Shown: positions 7,725 to 16,077 of the stretch, one piece after another
Position numbering within the stretch: the stretch's first letter is position 1
Layout: each line of letters begins with the position of its first letter
From: Rubrobacter aplysinae
Lineage (GTDB): Bacteria; Actinomycetota; Rubrobacteria; Rubrobacterales; Rubrobacteraceae
Assembly (NCBI RefSeq): GCF_001029505.1
Contig: NZ_LEKH01000004.1
Coordinates: 75,230-139,229, forward strand
DNA: 64,000 bases
Direction: 5' to 3'
Made by a program: the position numbers and the translations under genes
Notes under the pieces: model-generated
Told to the model about the DNA's origin: nothing
Databases searched by the model: none
What the model saw: the letters and a program-made list of their open reading frames with translations, nothing else

Positions 7725-8498
7725 CTAAACCTCCAGCACGTCTGACATGGTGTAGAGGCCGGGCCCGGAGTCCGCTGCGAACTTCGCGGCCCGCATCGCG
7801 CCCATCGCGAAGGTCTGCCGGGAGAGGGCGCGGTGGGTGACCTCGACCTCCTCTCCTTGCGAGTAGAACACCACCCGGTGCTCGCCGACGACCGCGCCGC
7901 CACGCAGGGCGTGGATGCCGATCTCACCGTCCTCGCGGGGCTGGCGGCCCTGTCTGCCGTACGTCGCCAGCTCGTCCAGCGGGAGGCCCCGGCCCTCGGC
8001 GGCGGCCTCGGCCAGGAACAGCGCGGTCCCGGAGGGCGCGTCCTGCTTGTGGCGGTGGTGGCTCTCGACGAGCTCTATGTCGTAGGCCGTCCCGAGCTTC
8101 TCCGAGAGCTCGCGCACGACCTCCCCGAGCAGGTTGATGCCGACGCTCATGTTCGGGGCGAGCACGATGGGCTTCTCCGAGGCCGCCGCCCCGACCTCGG
8201 CCTGCTGCTCGGCGGAGAGCCCGGTCGTCCCGATAACGTGCGGCGTGTCGAAGCGGAGGTGCTCGATGGTGGCCTCCGGGGTGGAGAACTCGATGACGGC
8301 GTCGGCCTCGGGGAGCTCCTCGGTGGCGTACAGCCCCATCTCTACCGTGCCGCACAGGCCGCCGAGGTCCGCGCCGAGCTCGGGCGCGCCGGGCTCGACG
8401 GTGCCGCCCACGAGCTCTATCTCCGGGTCGTCTATGGCGGCCCGGCACAGCTCGCGGCCCATGCGGCCCGCCACCCCGATTATCGCTACGCGTGGCAA
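7725..8498 (-). CDS. dapB: 4-hydroxy-tetrahydrodipicolinate reductase
   Basis: Reduces the dapA product with NAD(P)H in the diaminopimelate/lysine pathway, in the cytoplasm. The Rossmann motif VAIIGVAGRMGREL is at residues 4-17, IGTTGLS near 90, and the catalytic signature ESHHRHKQDAPSGTA (residues about 144-158) carries the active-site His and Lys. Length of 257 fits the family. A TTG start lies three bases after the dapA stop, with GGAAGAGG inside the end of dapA, so translation is coupled. Last intact gene of the lysC-dapA-dapB operon. Confidence 0.95.
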   Translation of the reverse strand: MPRVAIIGVAGRMGRELCRAAIDDPEIELVGGTVEPGAPELGADLGGLCGTVEMGLYATEELPEADAVIEFSTPEATIEHLRFDTPHVIGTTGLSAEQQAEVGAAASEKPIVLAPNMSVGINLLGEVVRELSEKLGTAYDIELVESHHRHKQDAPSGTALFLAEAAAEGRGLPLDELATYGRQGRQPREDGEIGIHALRGGAVVGEHRVVFYSQGEEVEVTHRALSRQTFAMGAMRAAKFAADSGPGLYTMSDVLEV

Positions 8499-8501
8499 GC
8501 T

Positions 8502-9404
8502 CTACGCCTCTTCCGGGGCCGGGAGCAGCTGGGGCATGGTCTCCAGCATCTCCTCCATGTAGGCCAGGTTCTTGCCGGAGAGCGGGGCGAGCGGCAGGCG
8601 CATCTCGTCCGAGCAGAGCCCTATGAGAGCCGCCGCCGTCTTCACGGGGATGGGGTTCGTCTCCAAAAAGAGCGCCCGGAAGAGCGGCAGCATCTCGTAG
8701 TGCAGCGCCCGGCCCCGGTCTACCTCCGTGGCGTCGGGGCTGCGCAGGGCCGTGACGAGGTCGCTCATCGCGCCGGGTGCTACGTTTGCGGCGACCGAGA
8801 TCACGCCGTTTCCCCCGAGCGCCATTATGGGCAGCGTCAGCGAGTCGTCGCCCGATAGGATGGAGAACTCGGTGCCGCACATGCGGCGGAGATCCGAGAT
8901 CTCATCCATCGAGTGGGTCGCGTCCTTGGTGCCCACGACGCCCGGGATCTCGGCGAGGCGCGCCGTGGTCTCTGCCGAGATGGCGACGCCCGTGCGGCCC
9001 GGGATGTTGTACAGGATGAGGGGAAGATCGGTGCTCTTCGAGATCTCGGAAAAGTGCCGGTACAATCCTTCCTGGGTCGGCTTGTTGTAGTACGGTGCGA
9101 CCTGCAGCGAGCCGTCCGCGCCCGCCTCCTCGGCCATCTTCGTGTACTTTATGGCGCTCTCGGTGGAGTTGGAGCCGGTGCCCGCGATAACGGGCACGCG
9201 CCCGTTCGACACCCGGACCACGGTCTCTATGACCGTGCGGTCCTCCTTCTCCGAAAGTGTGGGGGTCTCGCCGGTGGTGCCGCAGGGGACGAGGCCGTGG
9301 ATGCCCTGCCGTATCCCGTGCTCGACCATGCCTTCCAGTGCCTCCACGTCGAGCTCGCCGTCGCGGAAGGGCGTTATGAGTGCCGTCAAAGCGCCGCTAA
9401 ACAT
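8502..9404 (-). CDS. dapA: 4-hydroxy-tetrahydrodipicolinate synthase
   Basis: Condenses pyruvate with aspartate semialdehyde, the first committed step to diaminopimelate and lysine. The TIM-barrel aldolase features are present: GTTGETPTLSEKE (residues about 45-57), YYNKPTQEGLYRHF with the conserved tyrosine, YNIPGRTGV, and GTKDAT whose lysine forms the Schiff base (about residue 163). 300 residues is typical. ATG 9404 follows GGAGGAACG and overlaps the end of lysC by 8 bases, so translation is coupled. Confidence 0.95.
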   Translation of the reverse strand: MFSGALTALITPFRDGELDVEALEGMVEHGIRQGIHGLVPCGTTGETPTLSEKEDRTVIETVVRVSNGRVPVIAGTGSNSTESAIKYTKMAEEAGADGSLQVAPYYNKPTQEGLYRHFSEISKSTDLPLILYNIPGRTGVAISAETTARLAEIPGVVGTKDATHSMDEISDLRRMCGTEFSILSGDDSLTLPIMALGGNGVISVAANVAPGAMSDLVTALRSPDATEVDRGRALHYEMLPLFRALFLETNPIPVKTAAALIGLCSDEMRLPLAPLSGKNLAYMEEMLETMPQLLPAPEEA

Positions 9405-10635
9405 CTCGTTCCTCCAGTCTGAAATCCTCGTGCAAGATTCGTACCGCCTCCTCCACCCGGTCCCCGGGGACGACGCAGGTGACCTGTATCTCGCTGGTGG
9501 AGACCATGCGGATCGGTATCCCGGCCCGGCCCATCGCGCCGAACATGCCCGCGGCGTAGCCGGGGCGGTTGAGCATCCCGGTGCCGACGACGGATACCTT
9601 GCCGAGCTCCCGCTCGCCCTCCACCACGCCGCCGAGGGACTCCGCCACCTCGCCCGCCAACCGGCGGGCCTCCTCGAAGTCGCCGCGCCCAACGGTAAAG
9701 GCGATGTCCGAGGTGCCCTCCTTCTGGCCGCTCTCCACGATCACGTCCACCGAGATGCCCCGCTCTGACAGCGGGGTGAAGATGCGGCTCATGGTGCCGG
9801 GGCCGGTCTGGATGCCGGTCAGGCTTATGCGGGATACGTCGAGATCGTGGACGATGCCGGCGACGGTCTCCCGGGTTTCGAGGTTCCCCAGATACTCCAA
9901 CTTATCTCCTCCTATTATGGCGGTGCCCGGCCCCTCCTCGAAGGAGGAGCGGACGTGGATCTCGACCCCGTACAACGCCCCGAGCTCGACGGCGCGCGGG
10001 TGCATCACCTTCGCCCCGCGCCACGCCATCTCGGCCATCTCCTCGGAGGATACCGTGGCCACGCGCCGCGCCTCGGGCACGATTCGGGGGTCCGCGGTGT
10101 AGATGCCGTCCACGTCGGTGTAGACCTCACAGCGGTCGGCGTCGAGCGCCGCCGCGAGCGCCACGGCGGTCGTGTCCGAGCCGCCTCTACCCAGGGTCAT
10201 CACGTCCCCGAGGGCGTTCATACCCTGGAAGCCGGCCACGATCACGACCTTTCCCTCCTCCAGGAGACCCTGCATCCTGTCGGGCTTTATCTCCGATATG
10301 ATGCCGGACCCGTAGCGGCCGGTGATCCTCATCCCCGCCTGCGGACCCGTTAGAGACACGGCATCCACGCCCCGGGCGTGCAAGGCCATCGCCAAAAGCG
10401 CCACCGACTGCTCCTCGCCGGTCGCCAGGAGCTGGTCGATCTCACGCGGGGCGGGGTCTTCTGAGACCTCCCCGGCGAGCCGCAGGAGGCGGTCGGTGGT
10501 CTTGCCCATCGCCGAGACCACGACCACGAGCTGCTGCCCGGAGTCCCTGGCGCGCCCTACCCGGGCGGCGACCGCCGCTATGTGCTCCGCCGTCGCAACG
10601 GAGCTACCGCCATACTTCTGGACGACGATCCCCAA
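9397..10635 (-). CDS. lysC: aspartate kinase
   Basis: Phosphorylates aspartate as entry to lysine, threonine, methionine and diaminopimelate synthesis. N-terminal VQKYGGSSVA is the aspartokinase signature; GRGGSDTTAVALAAALDAD and CEVYTDVDGIYTADPRIVPEA follow in the kinase domain, and the C-terminal third contains two ACT domains (SLTGIQTGPGTMSRIF, VSVVGTGMLNRPGYAAGMF) for feedback control by lysine or threonine. Length of 412 fits. TTG start with GGAGG 8 bases upstream. First gene of the lysC-dapA-dapB operon; no lysine riboswitch is visible upstream. Confidence 0.95.
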   Translation of the reverse strand: MGIVVQKYGGSSVATAEHIAAVAARVGRARDSGQQLVVVVSAMGKTTDRLLRLAGEVSEDPAPREIDQLLATGEEQSVALLAMALHARGVDAVSLTGPQAGMRITGRYGSGIISEIKPDRMQGLLEEGKVVIVAGFQGMNALGDVMTLGRGGSDTTAVALAAALDADRCEVYTDVDGIYTADPRIVPEARRVATVSSEEMAEMAWRGAKVMHPRAVELGALYGVEIHVRSSFEEGPGTAIIGGDKLEYLGNLETRETVAGIVHDLDVSRISLTGIQTGPGTMSRIFTPLSERGISVDVIVESGQKEGTSDIAFTVGRGDFEEARRLAGEVAESLGGVVEGERELGKVSVVGTGMLNRPGYAAGMFGAMGRAGIPIRMVSTSEIQVTCVVPGDRVEEAVRILHEDFRLEERDV

Positions 10636-10950
10636 GGGCGTTACCTCCGGCTCTAGTGTACGCTTCCCGCCGCCAACAACGCCCCATAGCCTAGCGTATA
10701 GCCCCGGCCTCCGCGAGACGGGCCCGATACCGGCAGGAGGGCTCGCGGCTACTCCCCTGCGGGCCGCGAGCCGTTCTCCGGGAGGATTTGTGAGGCCAGC
10801 TTTCTGTGAGGGCCGCGCCGGGAGGAGGCTATATAATCTGCCGGTGGATAAACTTGCGAGGCGAAGTTTCGCGGCGGCCGGAGCGCCGTACAGTGCCGTA
10901 CCCCGGTCTCGCGGCCTTCGCCGAGCGGCCCGGAGCGAAGAGGAGCGCCG
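10636..10950. promoter_or_regulatory. divergent promoter region between lysC and a PAS-GGDEF gene
   Basis: A TATAAT box at 10832-10837 on the plus strand is the clearest promoter element and would serve the diguanylate cyclase gene, leaving a 5' leader of about 105 bases; no good -35 hexamer precedes it at 17 bases. The lysC promoter must lie between 10640 and about 10800. No known leader RNA recognised. Confidence 0.4.
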
Positions 10951-12291
10951 TTGGAGCTAGCTAACGACGGAGGAGACGGAGGAGACCTGCCTCTCTCTGT
11001 ACACGCCCGCTACGGTTCCGAGATGATCACCATCATGGAGCCCTGGGGCGTGCCCCGGTACGAGAGCCCGAACATAGACCGCGTACTGGGTTACAGACCC
11101 ATAGACGACTTCGAGGGCGGCCCCGAGGGCGGTAAGTGGACAGAGATGATCCACCCCGACGACGTGGAGAAGATGTCGGAGTCGGTAAAGAGGAGCATCT
11201 CGGAGCCCGGAGAGCATCCCCCGGTAGAGTACCGGATAAAGGACGCCGAGGGCCGCTGGCGGTGGTTCGAGTCCCGGGGGGTCAACCTGACGGACGACCC
11301 CGAGGTGGCCGGCATAGTGGTCTCCACGCACGAGATCACGGAGCGCAAGCAGACCGAGTGCGCCCTCGCCGAGAGCGAGCGGCGTCTGCGGGCCCTCACG
11401 GAGGGCGCGCCGGTAATAATGTTCGCCTTCGACACAGAGGGCGTGATCACCTTCGACGCCGGCAGCCGGCTCTCGGCCCTCGGGCTCTCTCCCGGCTCGA
11501 CCGTCGGGGTTTCCGTCTTCGAGCTCTACGAGGACCGGCCCCGCGTGCTCGGCCACATGCGGCGGGCCCTCGCCGGCTATGAGGTGGTGGACATAGTGGA
11601 TATAGAAGGGCCTTCCGGCACGCTCTTCTTCGACACCCGTTACTCGCCGCAGTGGAACTCCGCCGGAGAGGTCGAGGGCGTGGTCGGGGTCGCCACCGAC
11701 GTGACCGAGCGCAAGCGCCTGGAGGACGAGCTGGCTTACCGGGCGACGCACGACTCCCTGACCGGGCTGCCGAACCGGGCCCTGTTCCAGGACCGCCTGC
11801 AACACGCGCTGGAGCGCTCCCGGCGTGAGGCCTGGCCCCTGGCGGTGCTGCTCCTGGACCTCGACGGCTTCAAGAGCGTGAACGACTCCTGGGGCCATGA
11901 CGCCGGCGACGAGCTGCTGGTGGCCGCCTCTCGCCGGCTGGAAGGCCTCCTGCGCCCCTCAGACACCGTCTGCCGCCTGGGCGGCGACGAGTTCGCGCTG
12001 CTACTGGAGGGCACCGGCGAGGAGGGCGCTTGCACGGTGGCGCAGAGGATAACCGAGGAGTTCGCAAAGCCGTTCAGGTTCCCGGAAAGCGGCCTCGAGG
12101 CCTCTGTCACCGTGAGCCTCGGTATAGCGCAACAAGACTCTTCGGAAACCGGAGACGCGCCGCCGGACGAGCCATCCGAAAAGCCCGATCCCCACTACTC
12201 GTCGGGGTGGACGAAGAGCCTGCTCCGGCGGGCCGACCGGGCCATGTACGAGGCAAAGGCCCAGGGTAAGGCGGGCTACCGCGTGGCCTAG
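10951..12291 (+). CDS. PAS-PAS diguanylate cyclase (GGDEF)
   Basis: Makes the second messenger c-di-GMP from two GTP. Two PAS domains with PAC motifs (residues about 30-130: RWRWFESRGVNLTDDPEVAG; about 140-260: VEGVVGVATDVTERKRLEDEL) precede a GGDEF domain starting at HDSLTGLPNRALF. The active-site motif is intact (RLGGDEFALLLEG, residues about 342-354) and an upstream RPSD matches the RxxD inhibitory site, implying product feedback. No transmembrane segment, so it is probably a cytosolic sensor. TTG start with GAGGAGCGCC upstream. Stop overlaps the 3' end of the convergent hydrolase gene by four bases. Confidence 0.9.
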   Translation: MELANDGGDGGDLPLSVHARYGSEMITIMEPWGVPRYESPNIDRVLGYRPIDDFEGGPEGGKWTEMIHPDDVEKMSESVKRSISEPGEHPPVEYRIKDAEGRWRWFESRGVNLTDDPEVAGIVVSTHEITERKQTECALAESERRLRALTEGAPVIMFAFDTEGVITFDAGSRLSALGLSPGSTVGVSVFELYEDRPRVLGHMRRALAGYEVVDIVDIEGPSGTLFFDTRYSPQWNSAGEVEGVVGVATDVTERKRLEDELAYRATHDSLTGLPNRALFQDRLQHALERSRREAWPLAVLLLDLDGFKSVNDSWGHDAGDELLVAASRRLEGLLRPSDTVCRLGGDEFALLLEGTGEEGACTVAQRITEEFAKPFRFPESGLEASVTVSLGIAQQDSSETGDAPPDEPSEKPDPHYSSGWTKSLLRRADRAMYEAKAQGKAGYRVA

Positions 12292-13193
12292 TCTGCGGGC
12301 CGGTCGGAGACTAGCCAGTCGGAGATTCTGCGCCCGATCCTATCTCCGGCGTCCTCCTGCAGGAAGTGTCCGGCGCTCTCGACCGTCTCCGGGGCTTCCG
12401 CGTTCGGGAAGAGCTCCGCCAGCGCGTGGCCCACGGGGTCCAGCGGCAGCACGGGGTCGGAGTCGGCCCAGAGAAAGAGCGCGGGACGGCCATCGCCGGA
12501 TAGCGCCTGTGCCACCCGCTGCCCCTCGGCCGCGCCCGGGTCGTCGGGCTCCAGCGGGATCAGGGGCGGAAAGGTTCGGGGTCCGGCCTTGGAGCGCTCG
12601 TCGGGGAAGGGGGCCTCGTAGGCGGAGACCACCTCCGACGGGAGACCGGTTACCGTGGCGCGCTCGATCAGCATCCCGACCGGCACGTCCGGGTTGCGGG
12701 CGACGAAGTCCCTGAACTGTAGCCACTCCCGGCTCATCCGCTGGTGGCCTGTAAACACTCCGGTGTCCATCACCACGAAGCGCCCGACGCGCTCCGGGCA
12801 TTCCAGGGCCGCCACCCGGAAGCCTATCGGACCGCCCCAGTCCTGCACGACGAGCGTTATGTTTGAGAGGTCCAGCTCCTCCATCAGAGAGACCATGGCG
12901 TCGGTGTGCCGGGCGTAGGTGTACCAATCGTCGTCCGTGGGCTTGTCCGAGCGCCCGAAGCCGGGCAGGTCGGGGACGACGCAGCGGTACCCGGCTTCGA
13001 GGAGCGGGCCCATCACCTTGCGGTACAGGTATGACCACGTCGGCTCGCCGTGCAGCAGCACGACGGGCGGGGCATCCCGGGGGCCCTCGTCTATGTAGGC
13101 CAGCCTCATGCCCTCCCACTCACGGTAGCGGGGCTCGTAGGGGAAGCCGGGCAGGTTGCTGAAGCGTTCCTCTGGCGTGCGGTATATGTCCAT
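12288..13193 (-). CDS. haloalkane dehalogenase-like alpha/beta hydrolase
   Basis: The 301-residue protein matches haloalkane dehalogenases: the oxyanion/halide segment LLHGEPTWSYLYRKV (residues about 46-60), nucleophile elbow VVQDWGGPIGFR (Asp at about 124), and catalytic His in SAGHFLQED (about 280). The Trp after the nucleophile and HGEP are hallmark halide-binding residues of the DhlA-like group. Substrate unproven; related epoxide hydrolases are the alternative. ATG at 13193. Convergent with the diguanylate cyclase gene, same strand as the SDR gene upstream. Confidence 0.8.
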   Translation of the reverse strand: MDIYRTPEERFSNLPGFPYEPRYREWEGMRLAYIDEGPRDAPPVVLLHGEPTWSYLYRKVMGPLLEAGYRCVVPDLPGFGRSDKPTDDDWYTYARHTDAMVSLMEELDLSNITLVVQDWGGPIGFRVAALECPERVGRFVVMDTGVFTGHQRMSREWLQFRDFVARNPDVPVGMLIERATVTGLPSEVVSAYEAPFPDERSKAGPRTFPPLIPLEPDDPGAAEGQRVAQALSGDGRPALFLWADSDPVLPLDPVGHALAELFPNAEAPETVESAGHFLQEDAGDRIGRRISDWLVSDRPAD

Positions 13194-13244
13194 GAGGGAA
13201 AGTTAAGCTCCGGGGGCCTCCGGATCAAGGCCCGTCTACAGGGG

Positions 13245-14144
13245 CTAGAGGGGCATGCCGCCGGTGACGCCGATGGTCTCGCCGTTTATGTAGCTCGACT
13301 CGTCGGAGGCCAGGTACACGTAGGCCGGGGCGAGCTCGGCGGGCTGGGCCGGACGCCCGGTCGGGGAGCCCTGACCGAAGCCCGAGACCGACTCCGCGGG
13401 GAGCGTGGCCGGTATCAGGGGGGCCCACACGGGGCCGGGGGCGACGGAGTTTACCCGGATGCCACGCTGTATCGTCTCCTGGGCCAGGCCCTCGTTGAAC
13501 GCGACGAGCGCGCCCTTGGTGGAGGCGTAGGCCAGCAGCGAGTTGCTCGGCTCGGTGCCCTGTATGGAGGTGGTGTTGATGATTACACCGCCAGGAACCA
13601 TGTGCTCCAGCGCCCGCTTTGAGAGGTGGAAGGGGGCGTAGATGTTGGTCTTGAAGGTGTGGTCGAACTCCTCGGCGGGGATCTCGGCTATCCCGCCCCG
13701 GGCCATCTGGAAGGCGGCGTTGTTCACCAGCACGTCCAGCCGACCGAACTCCTCGGCGGCCCGGTCTATGACGCGGCGGCACTGCTCCTCGTCGGTGATG
13801 TCTCCGGGCATGGCAACCGCCTTGTGCCCGGCCTGCTCGATGTAACCGACGGTGTCTCTGGCGTCCTCCTCCTCCGCTTCGAGGTACGAGATCAGGACAT
13901 CCGCTCCCTCGCGGGCGAAAGCGATAGCCACCGCGCGCCCGATGCCGGAGTCGCCGCCGGTGATCACGGCCGCGCGCCCCTGTAGCTTGCCGGAGCCCTG
14001 GTAGCTATCCTCGCCGTGGTCGGGTACCGGGCTCATGCGCCCCGCGAGGCCCGGATGCTCCTGGCTCTGCTCGCCAAACTCCGGGAACGGATAGTCTGAC
14101 TGCGGGCTGTTCTGGTCGTTCTGGTCGTTTTGGTCGGAGCTCAT
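13245..14144 (-). CDS. SDR-family oxidoreductase (YghA/YhxC type)
   Basis: A classical short-chain dehydrogenase with a polar N-terminal extension. Cofactor motif TGGDSGIG (residues about 62-69) replaces the usual TGxxxGIG, NNAA follows, and the catalytic tetrad shows in NTTSIQG and YASTKGAL (Tyr/Lys). The extension (QNDQNDQN tandem, then YPFPEFGEQSQEHPGL, MSPVPDHGEDSYQGSGKL) is typical of the YghA/YhxC/glucose-dehydrogenase-like group. I choose ATG 14144 because GAAAGGTG is six bases upstream, rather than GTG 14153. Substrate unknown; possibly stress-linked. Confidence 0.85.
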   Translation of the reverse strand: MSSDQNDQNDQNSPQSDYPFPEFGEQSQEHPGLAGRMSPVPDHGEDSYQGSGKLQGRAAVITGGDSGIGRAVAIAFAREGADVLISYLEAEEEDARDTVGYIEQAGHKAVAMPGDITDEEQCRRVIDRAAEEFGRLDVLVNNAAFQMARGGIAEIPAEEFDHTFKTNIYAPFHLSKRALEHMVPGGVIINTTSIQGTEPSNSLLAYASTKGALVAFNEGLAQETIQRGIRVNSVAPGPVWAPLIPATLPAESVSGFGQGSPTGRPAQPAELAPAYVYLASDESSYINGETIGVTGGMPL

Positions 14145-14277
14145 AGCGTTCACCTTTCACAGCCTCTCGGCGTAAATTAGTAGTGGAAAGACCCAGATTC
14201 CCCGCCCGAGCCAAAGGCAAACGCCTCTCACGCGCCCCCGGTGCGGGTTGAGCCGTGGACCGGGCTAGAATAGGCCC

Positions 14278-14727
14278 ATGATACGGGGCCTCAACCACCT
14301 GACCTTCGCCGTCTCCAATCTGGGGGTCTCGTTCGACTTCTATACCCGGGCGCTCGGGCTTTCGCCGGTGGCGCGGTGGGAGGGAGGCGCGTACCTGCTG
14401 ACCGGGGAGGACTGGATCACGCTCATCGCCGACCCCGCCGTCCAGGATAACCCGCACCCGGACTACACTCACGCCGCATTTACCGTCGGTCCAGAGGATT
14501 TCGACGAGGCGAGCCGTCGCGTTCTCGGAGCGGGGGCGCGGCTCTGGCAGAGAAACGGCACCGAGGGTACGTCGCTGTACTTCACGGACCCCGACGGGCA
14601 CAGGCTGGAGCTGCACGCCTCGGATCTCGCCGCCCGGCTCGCGGCCGAGCGCGAGGACCCGCCGCTGGGGATGGAGTTCTACCGGGGCTCTGCGGATTCT
14701 GCGGAAGGACCGGAGTTCGAGGCGTGA
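14278..14727 (+). CDS. FosA-like VOC metalloenzyme
   Basis: A single VOC (glyoxalase/bleomycin resistance) domain of about 120 residues with a 25-residue tail. IRGLNHLTFAVSNL starts the fold, WEGGAYLLTGEDW follows, and three metal ligands are placed as in FosA: His in GLNHL, His in DYTHAAF, Glu in GHRLELH. FosA adds glutathione to fosfomycin; FosB/FosX variants use other nucleophiles. Resistance is not proven and the nucleophile cannot be told. Its 3' end overlaps the convergent CPBP gene by 49 bases. Confidence 0.8.
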   Translation: MIRGLNHLTFAVSNLGVSFDFYTRALGLSPVARWEGGAYLLTGEDWITLIADPAVQDNPHPDYTHAAFTVGPEDFDEASRRVLGAGARLWQRNGTEGTSLYFTDPDGHRLELHASDLAARLAAEREDPPLGMEFYRGSADSAEGPEFEA

Positions 14728-15719
14728 TCCCCCGGGCGGGCGGCCAGCGGCAGGTGCAGGCCCACCTTGCCATTTCGCAGGCGCATCCAGAGCGAGATCA
14801 GGAGCACCCCGAGTAGGGTGGCGAACACCGTGAGCAGCCCGGCCTCGGGGCCGAAGGGCCCGCCGGTCCACGCCTCGGGACCGCCCTGCTCGACGGCGAG
14901 GAAGCTGGCCCGCCCGGAGTCGAGGCCGCTTACCGGGAAGCCGAATACGCCGGCCTGGAAGAAGTTCCAGGTAATGTGGAGCCCTATCGGGATGGCCAGG
15001 CTACCGCCGAGGATGTAGCCTGCCCCGAGCATGAGCCCGGCCAGGGCGATATTTACCGTGCTTAGGAGCGTGGAGTTCGGGTTCGGCAGGTGCAGCAGGC
15101 CGAACACCGAGGAGGTCAGTATCCAGGCGGTGAGGATCGCCGTCCGAGGGCCGATCACACCCCCGAGCCCTTCGGAGATGTTCTTGAGCTGATAACCCCG
15201 GGTGAGCAGCTCCTCGTACACTCCGACGCACACGAACGTCGCCACCGGGCCGAGTATGGCGAGCCAGAATGGCGCGCCGCCCGGAGAGCCGGTCGCAAAG
15301 CCCCCGGTAACGCTCACCCAGCCCATACCGAGCTCTATCAGGAAGATCGCCGTCATTAGCGCGGCTCCCAGCGCTAGGCCGAAGCCGAGATCCAACCACC
15401 ACCCCCGGTTCAGCCTCAGCCCGTAGTCCCGCAGCCGCCGCCGGTCCAAAAAACGCCCCGCCGCCCACACCGCCAGGAGGGCCGCGAGCAGCGAGGCGAC
15501 GCTGCTGATGAGCAGCAGACCGCCCCCCGACGGCTGTGGAGAACCGCCGCCGGGCGCGCCCATGGCGGCAAAGACCAGCACGAGCGGCGCGGTCAGGAAC
15601 GCGCTAGCCACCAGAAAGAGCACGAGCTGCGCCAGTATGCGCCACAGGGCCCGCGGCCTGCGCCGCCCGTTCTCGAGCTCCTCTACGAAAGGCTGGGTCA
15701 GGATCTCCTGCCTGCTCAA
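14679..15719 (-). CDS. CPBP-family intramembrane metalloprotease
   Basis: About eight transmembrane segments with the CPBP (Abi/Rce1-like) motifs: EELLTR (EExxxR, about residue 167), FGLLHLPN (FxxxH), and a third conserved His in GLHITWNFF. Members cleave membrane-bound substrates; the target is unknown. TTG start at 15719 overlaps the end of the DUF4174 gene by four bases, so it is the third gene of the thioredoxin-fold operon. The 3' end overlaps the convergent FosA-like gene. Confidence 0.85.
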   Translation of the reverse strand: MSRQEILTQPFVEELENGRRRPRALWRILAQLVLFLVASAFLTAPLVLVFAAMGAPGGGSPQPSGGGLLLISSVASLLAALLAVWAAGRFLDRRRLRDYGLRLNRGWWLDLGFGLALGAALMTAIFLIELGMGWVSVTGGFATGSPGGAPFWLAILGPVATFVCVGVYEELLTRGYQLKNISEGLGGVIGPRTAILTAWILTSSVFGLLHLPNPNSTLLSTVNIALAGLMLGAGYILGGSLAIPIGLHITWNFFQAGVFGFPVSGLDSGRASFLAVEQGGPEAWTGGPFGPEAGLLTVFATLLGVLLISLWMRLRNGKVGLHLPLAARPGDHASNSGPSAESAEPR

Positions 15720-16072
15720 GGTCCTTCCCCGCGACCCTCACGCCCCTCTTCCGCCTCTCGCATCTCCCGGCGGCGCAGGGGCATCTCGTCTACGTGGCCG
15801 AACAGCTCGTCCGAGGCGACGAGCTCCGGGTAGCGGCGTTTCACGCCGCCGTCCCGGCCCACGAGAAGGGCCGCGAAAACGTCCGCAGCGACGCCGTACT
15901 CCCGCCGGGCGGGCGCGGCCCGGTCTCCGGTCAGGTACTCGACCCGCAGGTCCCGGTCGGAGAGCCCCTCCGCTGCGCCGGAGAGCAGCTCTCGCTGCCG
16001 GAGGAGGCGGGCGTCCTCCGCGGCGGGTGCGAAGACGAGTAGCCGCCGCGGTTTCTCCGGGAAAGGGTCCAG
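15716..16072 (-). CDS. DUF4174-containing protein, start uncertain
   Basis: The frame reads LAELDPFPEKPRRLLVFAPAAEDARLL ... DVFAALLVGRDGGVKRRYPELV ... FGHVDEMPLRRREMREA, which is the DUF4174 pattern: a thioredoxin-like fold of about 115 residues, function unknown. No ATG, GTG or TTG precedes the conserved region in this frame. The first near-start is CTG 16072, just after the stop of the upstream gene, whose final codons supply AAAGG as a ribosome site. The gene is therefore probably translated by coupling from a rare start, unless it is fused to the upstream protein by frameshifting. Confidence 0.6.
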   Translation of the reverse strand: MDPFPEKPRRLLVFAPAAEDARLLRQRELLSGAAEGLSDRDLRVEYLTGDRAAPARREYGVAADVFAALLVGRDGGVKRRYPELVASDELFGHVDEMPLRRREMREAEEGREGRGEGP

Positions 16073-16077
16073 CTCTG

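Noticed and set aside
10636-10950. Lysine riboswitch ahead of lysC
   Set aside because: No L-box core sequences or expected helices were seen in the minus-strand leader, which is also short.
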